Below are positions 28,518-34,863 of a stretch of 34,863 bases of DNA, piece after piece. The translations under genes and the position numbers were made by a program. Numbering within the stretch: the stretch's first letter is position 1; every line of letters starts with the position of its first letter. The notes beneath the pieces were generated by a model, which was not told where the DNA came from, did not search any database, and saw only the letters and a program-made list of their open reading frames with translations. The DNA is from a virus, in the IMG/VR virus record IMGVR_UViG_3300033994_000248, positions 1 through 34,863 of that record. One strand, 5' to 3'.

Positions 28518-29665
28518 GGATAGAACTGCCTGAACCACATATTAACCAGCTTCCTATCCTGCAATCACCTGCAAGGTTTAGGGTGGTTATGTGCGGCAGA
28601 AGGTTCGGTAAATCAGAACTATCACAAATCGAAATCATAACCGAATCGCTCAAAGGGCATCAGGTCGCATACATTACGCCAACGTATAACCTTGCAAAGA
28701 CTTTTTTCGATAAACTTGCAAAGGCTGTACCTTTCCCGGCAAACAGGTCAGAATTAACCATCAGCCTACCCACAAAGGGAAGCATTCAATTTTTTACAGG
28801 TGAGCGACTTGATAACCTACGGGGTAGAAAATTCCATTTAGTTGTAGTAGATGAGGCTTCTTTTATACCGAATCTTGAAGACGGCTGGCTAAATTCGATA
28901 AGACCAACCCTAACCGATTATATCGGTCGGGCTTTATTCTTGTCAACGCCAAAAGGGAAAAACTATTTTTATAGCCTATTCATGAAAGGAGGTGAGCAAG
29001 ACTGGGAGGCTTTCAGGTTTACTACTTACGATAACCCACACATAAACAAAACCGAGATAGACGATGCAAGGACACAGCTTCCCGAAGCGGTATTTGAACA
29101 AGAATACATGGCTAACCCGATGGAAAATGCGGCTAATCCTTTCGGTAGTGCTTTTATTCAGCAATGCACCTACCCGATTAGTACGGCATCCCCGGCAGTA
29201 TACGGAATAGACCTTGCCAAATCTACGGACTGGACAGTTATTATAGGCATGGATAGAATGGGTGCAGTCTGTTACTTTGACCGATTCCAAAACGATTGGC
29301 GCACCACAAAGCAGAAGATTAAGCTACTGCCGAAAGCACCCATCTTGATAGATTCGACAGGTGTAGGTGACCCGATAACTGAAGAATTGCAGCACGATGG
29401 TATGGAGGTAACAGGGTTTAAGTTCAGCCAAACGAGCAAGCAACAACTAATGGAAGGACTGCAAGCTGCTATTCATCAGCGGAAAATAACCTTCCCTTCC
29501 GGGATTATAACGCAGGAGTTAGAAATATTTGAATACCAATACTACAGCGGAGGCGTTAGGTATTCTGCACCTTCAGGCTTTCATGATGACTGCGTAATGG
29601 CTTTGGCTTTAGCAAATCAGCACGTTAATCAATATAGAAACAAAGGAAAATATTCATTTGCATGA
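28514..29665 (+). CDS. terL: Terminase large subunit
   Basis: 383 residues, short but complete. ATPase: Walker A GRRFGKSE (28-35), Walker B LVVVDEAS (109-116), coupling motif STPKG (144-148). RNase H-like nuclease: Asp233 (YGIDLAKSTDW), Asp280 (PILIDSTG) and Asp358/Asp359 (GFHDDCVMAL). It cuts concatemeric DNA and drives packaging through the portal at 5153. It overlaps the small subunit and the next gene by 4 bases each. The compact N-terminus suggests a small ATPase domain. Packaging type cannot be told from sequence; the circularly assembled contig is compatible with headful or with cohesive-end packaging. Confidence 0.9.
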   Translation: MRIELPEPHINQLPILQSPARFRVVMCGRRFGKSELSQIEIITESLKGHQVAYITPTYNLAKTFFDKLAKAVPFPANRSELTISLPTKGSIQFFTGERLDNLRGRKFHLVVVDEASFIPNLEDGWLNSIRPTLTDYIGRALFLSTPKGKNYFYSLFMKGGEQDWEAFRFTTYDNPHINKTEIDDARTQLPEAVFEQEYMANPMENAANPFGSAFIQQCTYPISTASPAVYGIDLAKSTDWTVIIGMDRMGAVCYFDRFQNDWRTTKQKIKLLPKAPILIDSTGVGDPITEELQHDGMEVTGFKFSQTSKQQLMEGLQAAIHQRKITFPSGIITQELEIFEYQYYSGGVRYSAPSGFHDDCVMALALANQHVNQYRNKGKYSFA

Positions 29666-30270
29666 AATGGAGTGATGTAACAGTAGGACAATATCAGCAG
29701 CTTGCCGAAATAGGTAAAATGGGGTTAAGCGATTTAGAAGCAACACAGGAAACGATTGCCATACTTTTTAAGCTAACAATTAATCAGGTGCGGCAACTAA
29801 AGCCAACAAAATTGGCAGCCTATGTGGAGCAGATAGGTTTTCTTAAAACGGAAATAATCCCAAGGCGCAGAACAATTCTTTATTGCAAGGGTTATTTCGC
29901 TGGGGTAGACTATACCTTTACCGATTTCCAAACCAGCAAGTACATTGAATCAAAATACTTCATGCAGGACTTTGTAGGCAATATGCATAACCTGTTGGCG
30001 GTATATACCCATGAGTTGAAATATGGGTTGATAAAAAAGAAAGCTAAAGTATCCGATTTTGAAAAGGATGCCGAAAGGTTAAAAGCTGCAAATATTGAAG
30101 AAGCAATGGGAGTGCTGGTTTTTTTTTATCCAACATTCGACAACTTGATGAAAATTATTCGACCTTATTCGGAATTGAGCAAGAAGACGGAGAAAGTGAG
30201 TCAACTGATAGAGAAGGCACTCACCCTTTCCTTGAACAATACGGATGGATATATCAGGCACACCTTGTAA
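29662..30270 (+). CDS. Tail assembly chaperone, zero-frame product (gpG-like)
   Basis: 202 residues, beginning KWSDVTVGQYQQLAEIGKMG, with a helical body. This is the pattern I associate with gpG-like tail assembly chaperones of Bacteroidota phages; they coat the tape measure protein while the tail tube assembles. The next open frame has no usable start of its own but continues in the -1 frame from a slippery run at 30119-30127. A 249-residue frameshift product is therefore likely, as with lambda gpG/gpGT. The gene lies upstream of the tape measure gene with three genes in between. Overlaps terL by 4 bases. Confidence 0.7.
   Translation: MKWSDVTVGQYQQLAEIGKMGLSDLEATQETIAILFKLTINQVRQLKPTKLAAYVEQIGFLKTEIIPRRRTILYCKGYFAGVDYTFTDFQTSKYIESKYFMQDFVGNMHNLLAVYTHELKYGLIKKKAKVSDFEKDAERLKAANIEEAMGVLVFFYPTFDNLMKIIRPYSELSKKTEKVSQLIEKALTLSLNNTDGYIRHTL
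30119..30127 (+). promoter_or_regulatory. Slippery sequence for programmed -1 frameshift
   Basis: Nine consecutive Ts read GTT TTT TTT TAT in the zero frame, so T-TTT-TTT (30120-30126) meets the X-XXY-YYZ rule. The -1 frame has its last upstream stop at 30096 and stays open to the TAG at 30408. GGGAG lies 7 bases upstream, a possible stimulator. No strong downstream hairpin was found by eye. Confidence 0.75.
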
Positions 30271-30410
30271 GCGAATTTGAACGGGTTTCTTTGGATGATG
30301 TATACAAGATGAGTGCTATACACTTCTTAAACGATTTGGCTTACCTAAAGGCTAAAAATGCCCATGATGACTATTTAAATAAAAAAGCCCGTGGCGCAAA
30401 AATCTCTTAG
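30126..30410 (+). CDS. -1 frameshift extension of the tail assembly chaperone (gpT-like)
   Basis: 94 residues in the -1 frame from 30126 to the TAG at 30408-30410, fused to the first 155 residues of the 29662 product for a total of about 249. The extension is acidic at first (IEQEDGESESTDREG), then well composed (HPFLEQYGWIYQAHLVSEFE; LNDLAYLKAKNAHDDYLNKK). It has balanced amino-acid use and no stop over 103 codons of that frame, unlike shadow frames. In other phages the T domain binds tail tube subunits. It also fills the otherwise empty 120 bases before 30391. Confidence 0.7.
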   Translation, partial: LSNIRQLDENYSTLFGIEQEDGESESTDREGTHPFLEQYGWIYQAHLVSEFERVSLDDVYKMSAIHFLNDLAYLKAKNAHDDYLNKKARGAKIS

Positions 30411-31098
30411 GCAATTACAGCAGGAAGCACTTAACGAGGGCTTTCTTGATGACCTCGGCAATGACAAAACTAACTACGCAGATAAAAGAAAAGCACCTGT
30501 AACGGAGCAGCTACTTATTGAGGTAGTAGGTAACTTTCTCCTTCAGGTGCAGGAGAATCTAAACAAGGCAAATAAAGTAGATACAGGCACGCTTTCAGAA
30601 TCTGTTAGCGCAGGCGACTTGATTAGTAATAAAGGCGTTTATTCAATAGAAGCAGGCTACCCACTAAACAGCGAAGCTGCCAATTATGCACCTTTTGTTA
30701 ATCAAGGTGTTAAGGGTTTTTTATCCGGTGAGCCTTCTGATTCACCTTTCAGCTTTAAGTCAGCCCGACCAAAGTATGATGGGGTTATGGTGGATGCCAT
30801 GCTTCAATGGGTAAAGCGTAACGGCATAAGCAGCAGAAGCGAAGACCAACGAACTAATTTAAGCCAACTGCAAACAAGAAGGCAATCTGTCGGGAATGTT
30901 GATGTACAAAGACAAACTGCTTACCAAATAGCTACGGCAATAAAGAAACGAGGTCTACCCAAAACGGACTTTTTTACTTCCGCTGTACGTCAGTACTTTG
31001 GGGATGAGTTCGTGGCGGCTGTGGGTTCGGCTTTTCTTTCCGATGTACGGGTATACATAAAGCAGGCGAATCAGCTAATTAATAAAGAGAATCAGTAA
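30391..31098 (+). CDS. HK97-gp10-like tail/head completion protein
   Basis: 235 residues starting at GTG (30391); the in-frame stop just upstream leaves no ATG alternative. The core KVDTGTLSESVSAG, NYAPFVNQGVKGF and a C-terminal AYQIATAIKKRGLPKTDFFT correspond to the HK97-gp10 type of tail completion proteins. It overlaps the frameshift product by 20 bases. It should act at the head-tail joint or at tail completion. Between the two halves there is a basic, Gln/Arg-rich insert (about 150-172). Confidence 0.6.
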   Translation: MAQKSLRQLQQEALNEGFLDDLGNDKTNYADKRKAPVTEQLLIEVVGNFLLQVQENLNKANKVDTGTLSESVSAGDLISNKGVYSIEAGYPLNSEAANYAPFVNQGVKGFLSGEPSDSPFSFKSARPKYDGVMVDAMLQWVKRNGISSRSEDQRTNLSQLQTRRQSVGNVDVQRQTAYQIATAIKKRGLPKTDFFTSAVRQYFGDEFVAAVGSAFLSDVRVYIKQANQLINKENQ

Positions 31099-31100
31099 TT

Positions 31101-32282
31101 ATGGCGATAACAGTAAATAGTACACCTGAAGCATATCCTTCGGCTCACGATGACCTTTGGTTTGTTACAACAAGCACAAACATTGCACAGGCTAATTTTA
31201 AATTCGTTTACGATGTTTATATAAATTCCGTATTGATTGCACGGGTGAAGCAATTCCCTGACCCTGCGACATCCAAAGGCGTTTTTAATGCGGCTGGTAT
31301 CGTTCGCAGTTATTTATCTTCAGGCTTTAAACCTAACGCAACATCTACCCTGTTTTCATATAATGGTGCAGATATTTACGTTAGCTATCAAATCCAATAC
31401 GGAGAAGAGTACGGAGGTACAACGTACACAAACTTAACTAATGCAACATATCAGGCATACAACTTTTATGCGCCTATCTTTCGTGACCCATCGGCATCTT
31501 ATTTTACAAGCAGGTTATCTAATTGGATAACCTTTCGGGATATTACAAAGGTTGAATGTGGTTTTACTGACCCTTTATTTATTTCATGGGCTAATCCTTT
31601 CGGGGCAAATATTAATATGACTGCCACAGTTAGGGTGATAAATGAAGCAGGTGCAACAGTAGGCAGCGCATCCACTACGACAACGCAATCAATAGGCAAC
31701 TTTTTATTATTAGATATTTCACCGGGAGCAATTAACACCCACTTTGGAAGTACGATAATAAACGCCAATGCTTACGGCTACGGAATCAAATTAAACTACG
31801 CATCTACAAGCAGCAACGAAATTATTGTGACTTTGGCTTGCGGTGCTAAATTCACGCCTTCCATCTTAACCTTTCAGAATAGCTTGGGCGGTTACGAATC
31901 ATTCGGTTTTAGATTAGTCAATAAAGAAGTACGCAATTATGAGCGACAAGAATATTCTTTGGACAAATATCAATACGTTTCCTCCGCTTTGGCTATGCGT
32001 CAGTACGACAGCTTCAAGCGTTACAATCCGGGTAGCGTATCATTTTACACCAAACAAGACGTATTATTTCAGTTGAGGTCAGCAATGCTGAACGTGCAGA
32101 ATTACAACTGGCTCAAAGACTTAATCGGTAGCCCGGAAATATACCTAACGAATGGTGGCTACCATTACCCGGTAGTGGTAACAAGTGGAAATTTTGTTTC
32201 CAAAGTTCAGTACGCTGATAAGGCAAACTTTATGGAGTTGGAGGTTAAGTATGCTAATGCTGTAAATTCGCAGTACAGATGA
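31101..32282 (+). CDS. Tail protein, beta-rich, possibly tail tip or tube
   Basis: 393 residues, beta-rich. It begins AITVNSTPEAYPSAHDDLWF and contains KFVYDVYINSVLIARVKQFP, then PDPATSKGVFNAAGIVRSYL, a pattern I recall in virion proteins encoded before the tape measure gene in Bacteroidota phages. The C-terminal part has NYERQEYSLDKYQYV and a long aromatic tail. It may be a tail tip (Dit-like) or tube-associated protein. The next gene overlaps by 4 bases. No enzymatic site was seen. Confidence 0.5.
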   Translation: MAITVNSTPEAYPSAHDDLWFVTTSTNIAQANFKFVYDVYINSVLIARVKQFPDPATSKGVFNAAGIVRSYLSSGFKPNATSTLFSYNGADIYVSYQIQYGEEYGGTTYTNLTNATYQAYNFYAPIFRDPSASYFTSRLSNWITFRDITKVECGFTDPLFISWANPFGANINMTATVRVINEAGATVGSASTTTTQSIGNFLLLDISPGAINTHFGSTIINANAYGYGIKLNYASTSSNEIIVTLACGAKFTPSILTFQNSLGGYESFGFRLVNKEVRNYERQEYSLDKYQYVSSALAMRQYDSFKRYNPGSVSFYTKQDVLFQLRSAMLNVQNYNWLKDLIGSPEIYLTNGGYHYPVVVTSGNFVSKVQYADKANFMELEVKYANAVNSQYR

Positions 32283-34324
32283 GAACCGAAATTTACATAG
32301 AAGACCAGCGGCTTGATTTAACGCAGGACATCAGCGCAGAACTAACCTACTCAATAGATGAGATACAAGACTTCGGAACTCGTAACACATCATTCAGTAA
32401 AACCATTATCCTTCCCGGTAATGCGAACAATAACAAAATATTCGGTCACGTTTTTGATTTCAACAGGTCAACACCTTACGACCCTGAAGAGCAGAACTAT
32501 GGCTATAATTTTAATCCTGCTGCGACTGCCCGGTGTGTTATTCTTATAGATAAGATTCAAGTCTTTAAAGGCGTTTTAAGGCTATTAGAAATCGTTATAG
32601 ACAATCAGCTAATAGAATACGAATGTGCGGTATTTGGGGAACTTGGCGGCTTTGTGTCAGCATTGGGTAACAATAGGTTGGAGAACCTTGATTTTTCATC
32701 TTACAATATTGCGTGGAACTTTACCAATATCCAAAACAGCTGGAATAATGTAACGGGTGGAGGTGTTTACTTTCCTTTGATTGATTACGGAGGTCTTTCC
32801 GGTAACAAGGTGGATTTTGACTTCAAAGCCTTCCGACCTGCTTTTTATGTTCGTGAGATACTGAACAAGATTATAACGGCTTCAGGTTATACATGGGATT
32901 TTCCTTTATTGTCTACGGCTTTATTTGATAGGCTGGTAATACCTAACAATCAGTTAAGGCTTAACAGCTTGACTACGCAGGTTTTTGATGCCGACTTTAC
33001 TATTGCAACATACAGCAACCCTACTTATATTCCTATGACTGTGGTAACGGCTGGTTCGTTTACGGGAACTAATCCTATAACCTACACAGCGACAGAACCA
33101 TTAAACCTTAATATAACTTGCCGACCGATTGGGCAGGTAAACACATTGACAAGCACACCGGGTACAGTTACTTTTAGGCTAAAGAAGAACGGAGCAGTCC
33201 TGCGTGAAGAAAGCCGCTTTGTGCCGACATCAAACTTTTATGTAAACTTCAACCTTGATGTTGCAGGCGTTAACGTGGTGCAGTCTGATATTATTTCTGT
33301 TGAGGTAAGTAGTAATATTGTTTCTTACCAGTCATTCGGTGGACAATTTACCCTTGATAGTTCTGTACCTGTTGAAGTACCGATAGCGTACAACGATGTA
33401 ATACAGATAAACGATTGTTTACCAAAGGGAATCTTCCAGCGTGACTTTTTTAGCAGTATTGTGAAGATGTTTAATCTTTATGTGGTAGAAGATAAGTTTG
33501 TAGACAAGAAGCTGGTAATAAAACCTTTTGTTGATTTTTACAGCTATACAGCTTCAGCACAATATGATTGGACTAATAAAATGGACAGGGCAAAGCCTAT
33601 AAGGTTAAAGCCCATGTCTGAAGTTAACGCAAGGTACTATCAGTTCGCATACAAAGCTGACAGCGATTATTACGGGGACAATTACAGGAAAAAGTACAAT
33701 CAGGGCTATGGTGATTTTATAGAAGATACGGAAAGCGAATTTGTGAAGGAGACGGAAAAGGTTGAAGTAATATTTGCAGGCACGGCACTTTACCAATATT
33801 TAGGTACTGATAAAATCTATTCCGCAATATATAAGCTATCCAATACAAAGCAAAGTGAAGACCCGATGGACAGCGTGATACGCATTTTGCAGGCGCAGAA
33901 GATAACTAACCGGGTAAGCTGGAATATGTTAAACGGAGGCACTACACTTGCAACTTATAATGATTACGGCTATGCTGGGCATTTGTTTTTTGATTCTGCA
34001 AGTTTTACAGCTACTAACCTAAACCCTACATCAGATATAAATTTCGGTGCGCCTGCTGAAATATATTTCAGGGTACAGCAGTACACTTCAGCTAACCTAT
34101 TTAATAGTTATTGGAGCGAATACATAGCAGAGATAACCGATAAGGATAGTAAGCTGTTGACGGCACAAATAAAGCTGAATGATGTAGATATATATAATCT
34201 TGATTTCGGGAAGTTGCTATATATAGACGGAAGCCTTTGGCGATTGAATCGGATTTTAGATTATAACCCGATAGCGATGCAGACAACTAAATGTGAATTT
34301 CTTAAAGTAATTGAATTAATATAA
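32279..34324 (+). CDS. Large tail-tip/baseplate-like structural protein
   Basis: 681 residues. The start MRTEIYIEDQRLDLTQDISA and the RNTSFSKTIILPGNANNNKI motif are typical of a virion protein family found beside tape measure genes in Bacteroidota phages, probably Tal- or baseplate-hub-like. The middle is Thr/Val/Ser-rich beta sequence; the end again resembles a hub domain (LYIDGSLWRLNRILDYNPIA). Its stop overlaps the tape measure start by one base (TAATG). It may host the receptor-proximal end of the tail. No lysozyme or peptidase motif is visible. Confidence 0.55.
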   Translation: MRTEIYIEDQRLDLTQDISAELTYSIDEIQDFGTRNTSFSKTIILPGNANNNKIFGHVFDFNRSTPYDPEEQNYGYNFNPAATARCVILIDKIQVFKGVLRLLEIVIDNQLIEYECAVFGELGGFVSALGNNRLENLDFSSYNIAWNFTNIQNSWNNVTGGGVYFPLIDYGGLSGNKVDFDFKAFRPAFYVREILNKIITASGYTWDFPLLSTALFDRLVIPNNQLRLNSLTTQVFDADFTIATYSNPTYIPMTVVTAGSFTGTNPITYTATEPLNLNITCRPIGQVNTLTSTPGTVTFRLKKNGAVLREESRFVPTSNFYVNFNLDVAGVNVVQSDIISVEVSSNIVSYQSFGGQFTLDSSVPVEVPIAYNDVIQINDCLPKGIFQRDFFSSIVKMFNLYVVEDKFVDKKLVIKPFVDFYSYTASAQYDWTNKMDRAKPIRLKPMSEVNARYYQFAYKADSDYYGDNYRKKYNQGYGDFIEDTESEFVKETEKVEVIFAGTALYQYLGTDKIYSAIYKLSNTKQSEDPMDSVIRILQAQKITNRVSWNMLNGGTTLATYNDYGYAGHLFFDSASFTATNLNPTSDINFGAPAEIYFRVQQYTSANLFNSYWSEYIAEITDKDSKLLTAQIKLNDVDIYNLDFGKLLYIDGSLWRLNRILDYNPIAMQTTKCEFLKVIELI

Positions 34325-34863
34325 TGGCGCAGCAAGAAGCAATAAACATAAAAGTAACCGTTGACAGCAAAGATGCGCAACAAGGGGTTGACAAGCTGCA
34401 AGAAGGTGTAAAGCAAACGGGTGATGCTGCAAAGAAAGCGGAAGCAGGTGCAAAGAAGGCGGCTGGTGCTTTTTCTACTATCGGCAACGCTTTAAAATCT
34501 TTAGGCATTATTTCGTTGGTTGTTCGTGGTTTTGAGTTCTTGCAGGAAGTGCTAATGAAGAATCAAAAGGTGGCTGATGCTTTTGCAGTTGCTGGTGAGT
34601 TCATCAGCAGGGTGCTTTCTGATTTGGTAGAGTTTGTGGTAAATAATTTCGGAAAGGTTGTTGACCTATTTACGAAGGTCTTTAACGACCCGATGAAATA
34701 TGTTAAGGAATTAGGCGAGGCGATAAAGAACAACCTAATCGAAAGGGTTAAAAGCCTAATAGATGCCTACGGGTTTTTGGGTGAGATTATTAAAAACGTA
34801 TTTACAGGTGAATTTGACAAGGCAGCAGAAGCGGCAAAGAACTTTGGTAAAGAGTTGGTGGAT
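34324..34863 (+). CDS. Tape measure protein, 5' part (continues at base 1)
   Basis: The first 180 codons of the gene whose remainder is at 1-1567; the last 127 bases duplicate the start of the window. It begins AQQEAINIKVTVDSKDAQQG, a start common in tape measure proteins, followed by a Lys/Ala-rich helical stretch and a hydrophobic segment (about 53-78, GNALKSLGIISLVVRGFEFL) that may later insert into the host membrane. The ATG overlaps the stop of the upstream tail gene (TAATG). Together the two parts encode about 659 residues. Confidence 0.9.
   Translation, partial: MAQQEAINIKVTVDSKDAQQGVDKLQEGVKQTGDAAKKAEAGAKKAAGAFSTIGNALKSLGIISLVVRGFEFLQEVLMKNQKVADAFAVAGEFISRVLSDLVEFVVNNFGKVVDLFTKVFNDPMKYVKELGEAIKNNLIERVKSLIDAYGFLGEIIKNVFTGEFDKAAEAAKNFGKELVD
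34737..34863. repeat. Terminal direct repeat, right copy
   Basis: Exact copy of bases 1-127, in the same reading frame of the tape measure gene. Removing one copy gives a circle of 34,736 bp. Confidence 0.95.

Noticed and set aside
1-34863. Integrase, excisionase or attachment site; CRISPR array; tRNA genes; insertion sequences
   Set aside because: No tyrosine or serine recombinase motif, no evenly spaced direct repeats of CRISPR type, no cloverleaf-like tRNA and no transposase were recognised. The small HTH gene alone is not evidence for lysogeny.

Overview
The window is a complete, circularly assembled genome of a tailed phage (Caudoviricetes, most likely a siphovirus) of a Bacteroidota host. 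The first 127 bases are repeated exactly as the last 127 (34737-34863), so the contig closes into a circle of 34,736 bp. The break falls inside the tape measure gene. The Bacteroidota assignment rests on promoters matching the phylum consensus (TTTG-N19-TAnnTTTG), A-rich leaders without Shine-Dalgarno sequences, and protein families familiar from Bacteroidota phages (DUF4373 initiator, DUF6712 connector, HTH_39 protein). All recognised genes are on the + strand. No integrase, tRNA, CRISPR array, DNA polymerase or replicative helicase was seen, so a virulent lifestyle relying on host replication enzymes is likely but not proven.

Layout, taking the circle from terminase: small and large terminase (28137-29665); a tail assembly chaperone with a probable programmed -1 frameshift (29662-30410); an HK97-gp10-like protein; two large tail proteins (31101-34324); the tape measure protein (34324 through the contig ends to 1567). 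Then comes the head module: XkdF-like protease, scaffold-like protein, major capsid protein, a small structural protein, and a portal with a minor-head-like C-terminus, followed by connector and joining proteins (1577-8260). Two long fibre genes with small companions follow (8278-14516), then a lysis cassette (14528-16260) with holin candidates, a predicted unimolecular spanin and an M15 peptidase endolysin.

The early region starts after a terminator at 16303. Two nearly identical promoters (16356 and 21437) each carry the perfect palindrome TTTGATATATCAAA across the -7 box and start site, with a degenerate third copy at 18068. They probably form a phage regulon. The first operon holds tiny genes including a 55-residue HTH protein. 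Next come recombination and replication genes: a single-strand-annealing-protein-like product and its companion, a DUF4373 initiator-like gene preceded by an elaborate RNA hairpin/terminator and containing an iteron-like repeat tract, and a probable partner. The second operon holds a triple zinc-ribbon protein, an HTH_39 protein, a nuclease-like SNc protein with a changed active-site residue, a VRR-NUC nuclease, a sigma-like factor, a small methyltransferase, a glycosyltransferase, and a ParB-DNA methyltransferase fusion leading back into terminase.

The expected programme is host-type promoters for early genes, then perhaps the phage sigma-like factor at a second promoter type (TTTTGC-N19-TAWTTAGTA) found twice in the head module, each right after an intrinsic terminator. 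Function calls come from motif reading and family memory. No database search was run.
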